DNA of 64,000 nucleotides from Nostoc sp. C052 (GCF_013393905.1 NZ_CP040277.1:124001-188000), one strand, 5' to 3'. Numbered from the stretch's first letter, positions 17,501 to 25,378 are shown. A program made the numbers and translations. Notes: generated from the letters alone by a model not told the origin.

Positions 17501-19387
17501 CGGGTGGGTAAGCAGTACAAAATTACCCCCGAAATGATTCGAGATCCAAGTTACCAGCAAGCCTGGGCGAAATGGGAAAAACATTCATCTAAAGAACTTA
17601 CCCAAACCCAGGCGAGTAAGAGTCAGGTATATGGCTTATTCATGGAGCCGCTAGGGGATTATGTCAATGGCAAAATTGTTCCATTCCCAGCCATCCAAAA
17701 ACAACCTGCAACTCCAGTAAATATCAGTCCCGACTCCAAAGATGGTCTTGGAGTAGCACTCAGCCTTGCCACTGCACTCGCAAAAGAACAAGGCAAGCTG
17801 CAAAACGATTACCAAGTTTCAGTCAATAATAATCCAGAAGCCCCCGCCGGACGATATGGAGTAGAGAACCACAGCCAAAAACCTGAAGGAGTAGCATACG
17901 CATCCGCCGAACACGCATTTAATCACCAAAAGCAGTTGCATCCATCGGCTGATGAATACAAGTTAATGGTAGAAGTGCTTCAGGCTAAACTCGAACAACA
18001 CCCCCGGCTAACAGAGGCGATCGCCAAACGCGGAGGAACTGAATGGCTGGAAAACTGTACGGCAGTCGCAACAACGGGGGAAATCCCAACGGACAGTTCG
18101 CTCAAGTCGGGAAACCCGCCCACGCGACTGTCCTCCGCAACGCACCGCCTCACCAATATAACTAACGCCCAAGATAAACAGTGGGAGGGTAAGGGTAAAG
18201 AATCCGCATTTATTCAAGCCCTCGGCGAAGCATACAGCAATATAACTGAAAAGTCACAACAAACTACAGTACAAACCCAGCAGGAAAAGTCCGAACAGAC
18301 TGATCGTCCGCTAACAAATCCACTGTCCAAACTCGAACCTATAAACGCCGCCGTCGCTGAACACATGAAAAAAGATATTGCGATGGCCCAAATAGCTACC
18401 CAGTTTATCGGTAAATCAGCTGCACCCCCCGATACACCTTCAAGCACTCGGAATTACGAGCAAGCATGGGGAGAACGCGCCAACACAGGAAATTACTCGA
18501 AAGACGACATTATTATGGTATCCGGGTCTGGCCCGTGGCGCGGAGTGACAAGCGAGCTAATTGCCCAAACTTTTGAAAATCAGTATAAACCGTTACTTAA
18601 TAAGGCAATAGAAGCGAAAAGCTCTTTCATAGTCGGAAATGCACAAGGGACTGACCAATTAGTTCAAAATTATCTTCAAGAAAAAGGCTATAAAGTAGAA
18701 CAAACTTCCCAAGGATACGCTGTATTAAATCTTGTAGAAAATACCAAAATTATTACCAACGCTATTTCTTCTAATACACAAGTATCACATAATCCATTTC
18801 TTGCTAAAGACAAGAGCATTCTCTCTCCACAACAAAATCAACAACCAAATATTGACCAAGCACTCGCATCACATTCTCAACCCAGAATGCAGCAGGTTGG
18901 AGTGATGGATAGTATTATCGAGCGGATGAAAGCTAATACAGTGCAAAATCTTCAAGACTGGTATGTAGCAGCTGAAAAGCTCGGTAAATCAGAAACATAT
19001 CTCAATAGAATTCAGGAGGTAGCTGATTTATATATCAAAGAAAACATCAGTCTTGAGAACGCTTTTAAGGCAATGGAACAAGATATTAAGGAGCTAGAAA
19101 GAATTAATGAAATGACCAGTCTTGCCCAAAATTTAGTTAAAATCATTGGACAGGAAGATATCAATGGTATTATGTCAGTACAAACAGAAAAATACCAAAT
19201 TGCTACAAAAGCCCAAGACAAAATTTACTTAGTTAAAGATAAAAATGACAATATATTATTATATGTCAAAGAAGGAAAGACCCAAGTAAGTAATATTATT
19301 GATGAAACATTACAGGATTTTCAACTCATGAATTCCCGTATCAATAATGCTCTCAAAGATGTCAAAAAAGATTTAGTGGAGAGGTAA
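11516..19387 (+). CDS. Giant multidomain protein: candidate two-barrel RNA polymerase core plus AlkB-, NADAR- and SLOG-like domains
   Basis: A 2623-residue protein. Residues about 150-560 look like a two-double-psi-barrel polymerase: FGKGTL with K190, AFKGT with K223, VLNFRSPFLNSNGL near 423-436 (compare RAPTLHRLG in beta-prime or NPCLHPGD in RDR enzymes), and DYDGD at 547-551, the Mg-binding DxDGD signature. Residues 560-1650 are unassigned. About 1665-1830 is AlkB-like: H1753-x-D1755, H1813, R1822. About 1930-2060 may be an ASCH/PUA-like domain. About 2100-2250 matches NADAR (EH 2132-2133, GGTEWLENC, WEGKGKESAFIQAL). About 2332-2420 is SLOG-like (SGSGPW, GNAQGTD). The C-terminus is helical. 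This domain mix resembles polyvalent proteins of phages and conjugative plasmids. A palindromic repeat inserted at 12526 adds in-frame residues. No clear Shine-Dalgarno. Domain calls are from motifs by eye. Confidence 0.75.
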   Translation: MTIQAKHFDTRLNQWIHTDGNTDNPDSLLKEELNNTLIEHFFPGVNFSFGHMDEKSTVEQLINHPEGHKLLLSSKTRLLYGPEECLDRIKQLCPDNKDRGAYGSIFLGSCKNSVNKELNILIVDDSNGENGGVISNDQAYRLTGDCYGQISTDLYHELTKHQKGDKYRVIQHRFGWTDQDGDDNKYRFGKGTLRPANLDQILNYSDPNNSTKIDLILPLSAFKGTDKDNPNSPTKPQIQPGLYRPNIWLGEKSQSELGKTAISQLLASFPNGLKDFTEQLELEAKKLNVAQDDPRQLAQLYCEKYEKRKAFLEEQANSLEEAAEDPTVAEDLETLRDGAGAPAVGDRIATDSFIYKLIKADLQGEGQLLETEKVQRELARFVQNEWKEIAIGKTLTFERAMVIPSKDLQNGEISIPHYQDREEVLNFRSPFLNSNGLCVSTNKIVEDILGPDGQSLAGAIAVSDETSDRIYNRLNEQIKSVLPEAQSKNIQLEGLENHLDQNIGKLETKDKIEFTNKFNKYILELKSAGYELEILPQESEQERQARDYDGDCIGFERASRYPNLTAEARERNLPENAYDPTVKLKKQSFYQEDGSQPEFEEIAIHMSDGISVGVINNHLTSIEALESEITILKNFGSEKDKIEYVQQVAKHYEDLFKTEASAKSKGIEGKEIPTKYRGYMEEFIKTVRQEPLNQVNALVAMNTNIKIYREMIAEAAFQNQIAVDLFKSAKKPEMEIIRNNSRILHREVNYIKDKKKDVYIDNTIQPTGYSPVELLIAQTNQYFEKARLESREIAQFQALFKGVEFSNEQRLRATLVKKEFDKSFNRASQLSRQKETEKGPSVNITIANGNQVSVTNLLQYDNEFIWKTNKITIKLSEISEDKRNNNRPHKYLVYAQINDETEKNKPKFRALGTLAKEQENKLEEIGITLGQEVTSNKIAFKAELSEGQIKLLYQKAYQIAEEFYNSIPEGQKLAMAAATWAVSTTRESSNDKGSDYQKKVSNFAFAAFPEEIISQLDTLRFNEFSITGFDRSSELFHENKPQNIRFNLAEDGKSVIELQNQEGNYETFGNIEQSNARLPIGSVAIASVEKGEVYTTSITTKVPGLPELTFKVGEVNKFGNSQRFNNEPVMLTIEKVDLIREDYSIYLQNGNKPEKLGNIDKESIKEGIAEGWLAEKPGNGQQLQLKIQTIITGQNAYAIAETSKGNFLRINITNPKYKKQEISNQVFKETLVRAFDKKHVYIAKIGDQSLGIIGQHSERLETELNRENVQRQWQRKESSTVQKLIDTGIIRLNQQRTSIPVQITSNESTCKITINPETVEYPDKWVKRSQLISNEQPVRNEQQEKRNQILGKINERPTIIFQDKEQKLVGILGLAIDENIAEKTKKYLEKVGVSYELFPSSQARLEAKKGMTVFVLDESTISEELKQTFIDRAGGNIKSANTSSQIPPVVPEQTVYFYNPNQQYSSPDGSLLETKEALGLVVPAQDAIAVATWLESKSTENHYFIESNTATFIFNKNEISEKINEELNSLLGEPINIGEVEGFDRYEQLSAELNQKFATEGSRLELNQIPENSEYKKALQALPNRPRELNQEDSPVPIIPAKAVPEKNITNIQSGINATVAGISQIYQNSVEVQLSKNTQIETKNQAILLPNSHQADQTKAIEILGKVSEEKVEQLRSHLETHLKPVLENDRSNYAPGRQVAWVGAKWDLKDKDFKPGVQDDKLMELVKQVYPDADIVLVTYSENPGAGINYHRDDSYAATEARSISIGNSDWGYRAAKERMAWTREENQDAQYQEFKLESGTVTRFNCKNEHAALNTEAGRWSINIWSIKNDLGRQNSVRQKFENFLASNQPPRAIVQSNSDLTIKTNEWTPGGEIKVERSYTSLREVTQNTSSHPLNQATVEEIIAIGNSTAARAANPQIPNNPTISGKPVPMVYSLHLHGEPSKVPVDTTIDAMRGYGRIHTTRGVSYQKTYSVKEGDIAVALGKNGEQVAFRVGKQYKITPEMIRDPSYQQAWAKWEKHSSKELTQTQASKSQVYGLFMEPLGDYVNGKIVPFPAIQKQPATPVNISPDSKDGLGVALSLATALAKEQGKLQNDYQVSVNNNPEAPAGRYGVENHSQKPEGVAYASAEHAFNHQKQLHPSADEYKLMVEVLQAKLEQHPRLTEAIAKRGGTEWLENCTAVATTGEIPTDSSLKSGNPPTRLSSATHRLTNITNAQDKQWEGKGKESAFIQALGEAYSNITEKSQQTTVQTQQEKSEQTDRPLTNPLSKLEPINAAVAEHMKKDIAMAQIATQFIGKSAAPPDTPSSTRNYEQAWGERANTGNYSKDDIIMVSGSGPWRGVTSELIAQTFENQYKPLLNKAIEAKSSFIVGNAQGTDQLVQNYLQEKGYKVEQTSQGYAVLNLVENTKIITNAISSNTQVSHNPFLAKDKSILSPQQNQQPNIDQALASHSQPRMQQVGVMDSIIERMKANTVQNLQDWYVAAEKLGKSETYLNRIQEVADLYIKENISLENAFKAMEQDIKELERINEMTSLAQNLVKIIGQEDINGIMSVQTEKYQIATKAQDKIYLVKDKNDNILLYVKEGKTQVSNIIDETLQDFQLMNSRINNALKDVKKDLVER
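12526..12557. repeat. Short GC-rich repeat in frame within the giant gene
   Basis: GGCGCGGGAGCGCCCGCC followed by GTAGGCGATCGCAT is a typical interspersed HIP1-containing repeat. It encodes GAGAPAVGDRIA without breaking the frame, between a Glu-rich linker and the polymerase-like barrel. Confidence 0.45.
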
Positions 19388-19394
19388 TGTTAGT

Positions 19395-20165
19395 ATGAAA
19401 GAACTAATCGAACTTCCAGTAGAAGGTTTAACTCCAGCAATGCGAGCCAGTCTCCTCAGAGAATTGATCAAACAGCTTAACATCCCTGATGATAAATTTG
19501 AAGAATCTGCAAAAAAGCCTCCAACTGCTGAGGAAACAAAAGAGGCTGTGCTAAGGTTGAATTCGGAAATTAACAGAATCAGTGAAGTAGTGCAAGATGA
19601 AGCAAAAGTAAACTCTACAGAAATTAAACCTATCACTTTTGATAATAAAGTTAATCAAGAGTCATCTTCACAAGCCGAAGCAAGCCAGTTCACAGGAACG
19701 ACAATTGAACCAGAGGTTCTAGAAAACCCCACAAATAAAAATGACGACAATAATGGCAACCCAGTAGAAGAGAGTCCAGAAGATAGAGTACAATCTCTTA
19801 CCGCCGATTCTCAAATTAGACAGTTTGTTATTCCTGTAATTTTAGACCGCTTAGATATATTTGGAAAATCAGATAAAGAAACACAAGGTATCATTTATAA
19901 AAGTGAAGAATATACTGCAAGTCTAAAATTAGAAGAAGATTCGCAAACTCTTAGCCTTGATAGAAATTTGCCTGATTCTGAACAAAGTCGAGAAGTACTC
20001 TTGGCATCTCATGACAATAATTCAGAAGAGTACTCTATCACCATTAATAATCTCACCAAAGAGGAATTTGAACGTTTCAAGACTCTGTTCAATGAGCAAC
20101 AAGCACGCCGCGAACAGAGTCAAAAACAATTTAAAAACCAGGATTCTGCTAAAGAGCTAGATTAA
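19395..20165 (+). CDS. Acidic helical protein, unknown function
   Basis: A 256-residue protein starting 7 bp after the giant gene; the ribosome site GAGAGG overlaps that gene's end, so translation is probably coupled. The N-terminus (KELIELPVEGLTPAMRASLL) is helical. The middle (about 75-130) is polar and disordered-looking. A C-terminal globular part is rich in Glu and Lys and ends in FKTLFNEQQARREQSQKQF. No family recognised. Coupling suggests it works with the giant protein, perhaps as a partner or packaging companion. Confidence 0.6.
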   Translation: MKELIELPVEGLTPAMRASLLRELIKQLNIPDDKFEESAKKPPTAEETKEAVLRLNSEINRISEVVQDEAKVNSTEIKPITFDNKVNQESSSQAEASQFTGTTIEPEVLENPTNKNDDNNGNPVEESPEDRVQSLTADSQIRQFVIPVILDRLDIFGKSDKETQGIIYKSEEYTASLKLEEDSQTLSLDRNLPDSEQSREVLLASHDNNSEEYSITINNLTKEEFERFKTLFNEQQARREQSQKQFKNQDSAKELD

Positions 20166-20407
20166 ATCAACCCAAACCACACGCCATACATAAAAGCTAT
20201 AAATCCAAAAATCAGCTTTTTATTAAAACTCAGTGGAGTCTTGGGACAAATAACAACCGCAACAGCAAAATAGTAAAAAGACGCAGTAAAGTCAAACAAA
20301 CTCGTCGGGTTAACAGGCAATCTGCCTAACCCGACCAAACATAGCATCCCCATTAAAGACCAAACAACAATCTTTTCTATCCATCCTAAAAGTTTATCGC
20401 TCTTCAT
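20162..20407 (-). CDS. Small membrane protein
   Basis: An 81-residue protein with two or three predicted membrane segments: IVVWSLMGMLCLVGLG, SFYYFAVAVVICP and LIFGFIAFMYGVWFGL. Its stop overlaps the convergent upstream gene by 4 bp. The start is preceded by AT-rich DNA and it diverges from the response regulator across the perfect inverted repeat at 20518-20546. No family recognised; hydrophobic pattern and position support a real gene. Confidence 0.5.
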   Translation of the reverse strand: MKSDKLLGWIEKIVVWSLMGMLCLVGLGRLPVNPTSLFDFTASFYYFAVAVVICPKTPLSFNKKLIFGFIAFMYGVWFGLI

Positions 20408-20517
20408 AAAAAATTATCTATTCCCCTATCAATTCGCTGATAACTATTAAAACCAGTACTGATAAATAAAATTATCTAGTAAATAGATTGCTTAATGAAA
20501 ACTACATAAACCACCCA

Positions 20518-20546
20518 ATTACTTTGTAAAGTTTTTACAAAGTAAT
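20518..20546. promoter_or_regulatory. Perfect 13-bp inverted repeat between divergent genes
   Basis: ATTACTTTGTAAA (20518-20530) and TTTACAAAGTAAT (20534-20546) flank a 3-nt centre. It lies between the start of the small membrane protein (minus) and the LuxR-type regulator (plus). A dyad in this place is a natural operator, possibly for the regulator encoded next to it. Confidence 0.5.
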
Positions 20547-20671
20547 ATAAATATTTTAAATAAGCTAATTATTTTATAGTAATTGTAAAGATTAAACATT
20601 CTCAAAAAGGTAAGTGTTATAAGTATTATTATCAGGGACAATACCAATACCAAACCAAAAAAGCATATAAT

Positions 20672-21460
20672 ATGAAACCTATTAATGTTGTCATCATTGA
20701 AAATGAGAACATATCTAGGATTGGCGCGGCAACAATATTATCTGAAACTGGTGCAATCCAAGTATGTGGCGTTGCCAAATACGGAAAACAAGGAATAGAA
20801 ATTGTTGACAAAGAAAAGCCAGATATCGTAATTATAAATATTGATTTACCGGATATCGATGGCATTGATGTAATAAGCACAATTAAATCTAAACACGCAT
20901 CAATTAGAATTGTGGTTATGACTGCAAATAGCAGCAGAGATACCATTAACGCAGCAATTAGTAATGGCGCAGACTGCTACTACGCTAAAAATAGCGTTAG
21001 AGAAGAAGTAGGAGAAAGATTCGTTGAAGCAGTCATGGCTGCGTACAATAATGAATCATGGATTGACCCAACTATTAATCGTATTTTGATTGATAGTCTC
21101 AGGTCAAATGACACACCCGATAAAAATGCACTAGATTTGTTAAGTGATTTCTCTAATAAAGAGATCACAGTTCTTCAATTAGCTGCCGGAGGCATGAAAA
21201 ATAATGAAATTGCCAATGTCATGTATGTTTCAGAAGGTACAGTAAGGTCATATCTACATAATTCATTTATCAAGCTAGGAGTCAAAGATAGGTTAAACGC
21301 TATCCGCGAAGCAATCCGCCTGGGAATCCTCAGCTTTACAGACATGAAAATCGAAGAAGAAGTTACTCAAGAAACCCACGCAAGAGTCAAAACAAACCAA
21401 AAAAGTCAAAAAGATACAGCTAAAACGAGTAATAAGGGATACAAAGGCTGGGTTGCCTAA
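20672..21460 (+). CDS. NarL/LuxR-type regulator with degenerate receiver
   Basis: A 262-residue protein with an N-terminal receiver-like domain (1-125) and a LuxR-type HTH (about 165-225: SNKEITVLQLAAGGMKNNEI, then VSEGTVRSYLHNSFIKL). The phospho-acceptor Asp is replaced by Asn: the IINIDLP stretch has N56 where VLMDISLP has Asp. The acidic pair before it reads E10-N11. T84 and K106 are kept. It therefore probably acts without phosphorylation or through ligand or partner binding. No histidine kinase is adjacent. The C-terminal tail is Lys/Thr rich. The upstream dyad at 20518 may be its site. Confidence 0.8.
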   Translation: MKPINVVIIENENISRIGAATILSETGAIQVCGVAKYGKQGIEIVDKEKPDIVIINIDLPDIDGIDVISTIKSKHASIRIVVMTANSSRDTINAAISNGADCYYAKNSVREEVGERFVEAVMAAYNNESWIDPTINRILIDSLRSNDTPDKNALDLLSDFSNKEITVLQLAAGGMKNNEIANVMYVSEGTVRSYLHNSFIKLGVKDRLNAIREAIRLGILSFTDMKIEEEVTQETHARVKTNQKSQKDTAKTSNKGYKGWVA

Positions 21461-21464
21461 AAAA

Positions 21465-22085
21465 TTAATCAACTGCAATTATGCAGCCACCTGAATACTT
21501 TTTCTGCTGGCGGCAAGTTTTAATGATAGCGGCGTTTTTAACATAAATACTACGCGCTACCTTACCTTCATTAGATTTAGCCCAATCTAAAAGCTTTTTA
21601 TCTTCAGATTGTAAGATGGCAGATCCAGAAGCCGCCGACTGAAAAGTTATACTTCCAGCGATGGTCTTGTATGTAAAAACACCAATTGCAGTCCCTAATG
21701 CCAGTACAAAACCCAATACCCCCGCCACTTGTGCCAATCGCCAATTACTTACATCCAAGTGAGGGAAAACCCCACCAGCTTGCTTAGTCATCTTAACTAA
21801 ATCCTTCGCCGCTTCTGCGATCGCACTCTTTTGTTGCTGTATAGCTACTTTAGAAGCACTATTAAGCTTATCGTCTACCATGTCAGTCCAACCCACCACA
21901 AGGGAGTCAAGCCTACCTGGTAGTTGCTGCAACGCAAACTGAGTTGTACCCAGTTCCGCGTATAGGTTAAACAAGGGGTCATCAGGTCGAACACCCAATT
22001 TAAGTATCCAATCAGTAACCTCTGCTTTTTTTTCTTCAGAATATTCTGCAACAACTTTTTCAACAACTCTTGCAATATTGGTCAT
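21465..22085 (-). CDS. Single-pass membrane protein, cyanobacterial family
   Basis: A 206-residue protein. The N-terminal half is soluble and helical, with KLGVRPDDPLFNLYAELGTTQFALQ near residue 30, a pattern I associate with a cyanobacterial domain of unknown function (possibly DUF6753). One membrane helix lies at about 120-142 (VAGVLGFVLALGTAIGVFTY), followed by a C-terminal part with two Cys (CRQQKKYSGGC). It converges with the regulator 4 bp away and follows the two ParA-like genes on the same strand, a layout suggesting a plasmid-maintenance or transfer role. Function unknown. Confidence 0.55.
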   Translation of the reverse strand: MTNIARVVEKVVAEYSEEKKAEVTDWILKLGVRPDDPLFNLYAELGTTQFALQQLPGRLDSLVVGWTDMVDDKLNSASKVAIQQQKSAIAEAAKDLVKMTKQAGGVFPHLDVSNWRLAQVAGVLGFVLALGTAIGVFTYKTIAGSITFQSAASGSAILQSEDKKLLDWAKSNEGKVARSIYVKNAAIIKTCRQQKKYSGGCIIAVD

Positions 22086-22140
22086 AGGTTGTTTAAATAG
22101 TCAATTTGAAATATCACTGTTAATTTGGTAAAGCAAATAA

Positions 22141-22947
22141 TTACCATTTCTCAGATTCAACATCTTCAGTTACATCAAAATTGGAAGGACTTTGTTTACT
22201 TACACCCGTAGAAACTAATTCTGCACAGTTCGTACTCAACCCTAGATAATTAGAAGCTATTCCATTAGAAACAATAGAGTTATGAAAATTCTCCATCCAG
22301 TTGAATACTATCGAACGCTGAATAGTATTAAAAGGAGAGTTAGTTTCAATCAGTTGAGTATAAGGTAAACTAGCATCCTCAAGCAACTGGTAAAAGTCAT
22401 TATGCAATCCACCTAAAACTAGTTCCAAGCCGTTTAACCTTTTAATATCAGCTTGGAATTGACTTCCCTCATAGTATCGAAATCGCTTACAAAAGTAATG
22501 ATTTTGGATAACAACATAATCAACCTGACTACCAAAATGCTGATATAAATCCTGAAGATAATCTTCAACACAGTCTTTACGGTGTGATATCGGGTGCAAG
22601 AAAGTAACACGATATCCTAGACAATTAAGATTTTCTATCAGTGAAACATCTCTATCAAAAAACTTGAATTCTCGGAGGTTTTGACCTGGCATATCAGTCA
22701 AAATCACTTCAATTTTCGGAAACATTTCTAAGTCGAGTAATAACCTATCAGAATCACCCCTAGAGAATCCCAAATGGTTTATCTCAAAGCGTTGTGTTTG
22801 ATACATCGATAGCTTATTGCGATGCCCGTGGTAGAAAACACGCACATTGAGTTTATTTTTCAAGTACAACTCTAGCAATAGCCTAGAAGCTGTAGACTTA
22901 CCTACACGAGCATCACCCGATGTAATCATAAAACGCTTTCTAAACAT
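22141..22947 (-). CDS. ParA/MobD-like P-loop ATPase
   Basis: A 268-residue protein. The Walker A region TSGDARVGKST sits near residue 9, a VILTDMPG segment is the probable Walker B, and the protein ends in a polar tail. It is related to the gene at 23149-24066 (same GD-x-x-VGKST context, D-x-P after the beta strand, and a matching VDYVVIQNHYF/VNYVVVKNLFH stretch), so the two are paralogs. The Lys before GVGK is missing here too (ARVGK), unlike its neighbour. Such small ParA-like proteins accompany mobilization or conjugation loci (MobD/TraL-like). Role inferred from family and place. Confidence 0.55.
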   Translation of the reverse strand: MFRKRFMITSGDARVGKSTASRLLLELYLKNKLNVRVFYHGHRNKLSMYQTQRFEINHLGFSRGDSDRLLLDLEMFPKIEVILTDMPGQNLREFKFFDRDVSLIENLNCLGYRVTFLHPISHRKDCVEDYLQDLYQHFGSQVDYVVIQNHYFCKRFRYYEGSQFQADIKRLNGLELVLGGLHNDFYQLLEDASLPYTQLIETNSPFNTIQRSIVFNWMENFHNSIVSNGIASNYLGLSTNCAELVSTGVSKQSPSNFDVTEDVESEKW

Positions 22948-22970
22948 AATAAACTAAGCAAATTATTGAA

Positions 22971-23152
22971 TTAACCCTGTTTTATCACTTTCGGAAAATA
23001 ATAATCGAAGCGAAACTCTGAAACTTTGATTAAATCAAGCTTTGAGCCTTTATTTTCTAGCAGAAACTAAAAAGTATAGCCAAAAGCTGAAAAGTAAAGC
23101 TCCGAAAGGCTTTCAGGGATTGGTTTTTCCTAGATTGACAAAACAGGGTTAA
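22971..23152. repeat. Inverted repeats framing the gap between two ATPase genes
   Basis: TTAACCCTGTTTT (22971-22983) and AAAACAGGGTTAA (23140-23152) are perfect 13-bp inverted repeats 156 nt apart. The right arm contains the stop codon of the 23149-24066 gene. The enclosed segment is AT-rich without a gene; it may be a small inserted element or a long-range hairpin. Confidence 0.4.
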
Positions 23153-24066
23153 GCAGCTATTTCTTGAGATTGTAAATTTGAATCTTGGTTTTTAGCTTTT
23201 TCTTTTTCTTCATTTTCTCTAAGCTCTTTAGACTTTTCAACAACTGCTGGATAGTAACAATCATCTGGTTGTATATCAAAGCCAAATAAATTAAATGCTG
23301 GCTTAATTTGCGCTTCAAACTCAGCAAGCCAAGATTTAATTCTCGACTTAATCACAATATTTGTTCCTTTATGAGTCTGACCTTCATTAAATGTCAGAGC
23401 ATGGCGGTCAATAAAGTCGTAGGATTTGTAGAATAAATCTGGCATCACAAGTTCTACCAGACCTTCTGCAAGCATATTTTGACGCAGAAAAGCGTCATTA
23501 TATCGCTCAAATTTTTCTTCTTCACCATGAAATAAGTTCTTGACAACAACATAATTTACTTGATCTTTACAAAGTTCGCGCAGTTTTTCTAGAACATTTA
23601 TGGAATCAAGAACCCTACTAATCACTGAAACCATCGTAACTTGACAATTAATATCGGTCTTAAGCACTTCAAAAAATGAAAGCTCTTTGACATAACTTTC
23701 AAAGAAACCTCCAGATTGTGCTGGTAAGTCTAATAGTGTAATAGGACAATCACTCTCATCTAAATTAATTAATAAATCGTCAGCACCACCTCTATGGAAA
23801 ATATCAATGTAACGGATTATCGGTCGGTAGTCTTTTTTGAAATATCTTTCTAACTGGGGATTTCTTAAGTCAGCTTCATAAGTAACACAGGGTAAATTTT
23901 TATTAATGTACAGTTGAAATAGCGCTCGTGCAAAGGTGCTTTTTCCCACACCACCTTTATCACCTGTAACAATTATTAGCCGCTTTTGAGATTTACTATT
24001 ATTACTATTGGTTGTATTATCATCAGACATGACTTTTTTACCCTTACTGTTTCTATTTTGAGACAT
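23149..24066 (-). CDS. ParA/MinD-like ATPase
   Basis: A 305-residue protein with an intact deviant Walker A: VTGDKGGVGKST at about residues 33-44, after a polar, Asn/Ser-rich N-terminus. TLLDLPAQSGG supplies Walker B and the switch. A YEADLRNPQLERYF segment after Walker A is where ParA carries the D-x-D. The C-terminal tail is Lys/Glu rich. An internal ATG (MSDDNTT, residue 13) is another possible start. It is a paralog of the ATPase at 22141-22947 and lies upstream of it on the same strand. Probably plasmid maintenance or transfer; partner unknown. Confidence 0.65.
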   Translation of the reverse strand: MSQNRNSKGKKVMSDDNTTNSNNSKSQKRLIIVTGDKGGVGKSTFARALFQLYINKNLPCVTYEADLRNPQLERYFKKDYRPIIRYIDIFHRGGADDLLINLDESDCPITLLDLPAQSGGFFESYVKELSFFEVLKTDINCQVTMVSVISRVLDSINVLEKLRELCKDQVNYVVVKNLFHGEEEKFERYNDAFLRQNMLAEGLVELVMPDLFYKSYDFIDRHALTFNEGQTHKGTNIVIKSRIKSWLAEFEAQIKPAFNLFGFDIQPDDCYYPAVVEKSKELRENEEKEKAKNQDSNLQSQEIAA

Positions 24067-24976
24067 AACAATCCTCTACAAAGCAAATACACTTTGTTGA
24101 TGTAAATCGAAATTTTTAAACCTTATTTTGAAGAAAAGAATTGATTTGTAATAGTTAAAAAACATTTAGTATAAGCAACCTTTAACGATAAGACTAGTTG
24201 ATTATACAGGTTCTCAGCAAACCACATAAAATGGCTACATCCTTCTATGAATACTTCCAGAATAAATAATCAAAAGTATACTTATGCAAAAATGTCAATG
24301 CCTGCATCAATTCTAAAATGCTCATATCCTTGCCCTAAAAATTAGCTATATGATGGAGCCAATAAATACTCATTATTCAATGAAATCTAACTACTCTGTT
24401 TTACATAGATTGGTTTTATTATGTAACCTTTACCTCAAAAAGCCAATCAACAAAACTTAAATATTAACCAACATTTGTTGATATATAAATTAGTAATAAA
24501 TTTTATTTAGTTTGCCTAAAGTATCATAAAATATAAAAATATATACAAAAACATAGAGAATTTATTCAGCTAAAATGTCCTCCAACAAACTTATAAAAAT
24601 CACAAAAATTACCAGATGAAAGCGATGACTAGGGCAACCTAAGAGAAGGCTACTCAACAAAAAGATGAAGTTACAGATATGCGGGTTTAGAATCACCTTT
24701 TTGGTCTGGTGAAGACTTTGATGATGATTTCTAGTCAGTTTCAGTATCATCATCTAGCCAGTCATCATCTTCCACTAAGCCGCTATGGTCTAGCTCTGTG
24801 TGACTGACAATATTTCTAATATTTCTCATGCGTTTGGATGGATGCCCTCCTGATGCTTTATGCAACCCTCATAACTTTCTCAGAATTTATTTCTAGAGTT
24901 TGAATGATAGCGATCGCAGCACGATAACAGTGGAGGAGTAAGGGTTTGTGTCTGAGAGAAGCATCAAAATTCTAGC
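24067..24976. other. AT-rich gene-poor stretch at the backbone/accessory boundary
   Basis: No convincing gene. A 32-codon acidic frame on the minus strand (24731-24829, DDDWLDDDTETD) has no recognised relatives and is only a possibility. The DNA is strongly AT-rich up to about 24600 and turns GC-richer where the accessory fragments begin. Confidence 0.4.
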
Positions 24977-25249
24977 GTCGAATACCCCAAGCCAGCCCCC
25001 AACCTATTTCTGTACGCCGCGACTCGGTTAGGACTCGACCCTGCCCACTGTGTTGTGGTTGAAGATGCCTCCGCCGGAATTGAAGCAGCGATCGCCGCAG
25101 GTATGTGGTCGATTGGACTCGGACCTGTAGAGCGCATTGGATCTGCCAACATTGTGCTACCAAATCTGACTGGCGTTCACCTGAGCGATCTACAAACCCA
25201 ATTAGGCAGATACTTGAAAACAAGTAGTTCCAACAAAGTCGGAAGATAA
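24977..25249 (+). pseudogene. 3' fragment of a beta-phosphoglucomutase-like HAD hydrolase
   Basis: The frame from about 24977 reads PKPAPNLFLYAATRLGLDP, CVVVEDASAGIEAAIAAGM and WSIGLGPVERIG before a TAG at 25247-25249. KPAPxxFLxAA and VVEDAxAGIxAAxAAGM are C-terminal HAD motifs III and IV of beta-phosphoglucomutase. The N-terminal cap and the DxDG motif are absent, so this is a truncated relic. Phosphoketolase debris and a phosphoketolase-like gene nearby suggest an old sugar-phosphate gene block. Confidence 0.65.
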
Positions 25250-25378
25250 GTGTGATTGAGGTCTCCAGACATGACTCAATCACCTCCTATGACTAATAGA
25301 CATCTCCGAAAGAGACGCGAAATTTCGCATCTCTACAAGAATTTCAGGTAACGCATAATTAATTTCTGGAGATGTCTA

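Noticed and set aside
16685..18447. Long minus-strand frames opposite the giant gene
   Set aside because: Shadows of a strongly coding plus frame with AlkB and NADAR motifs.
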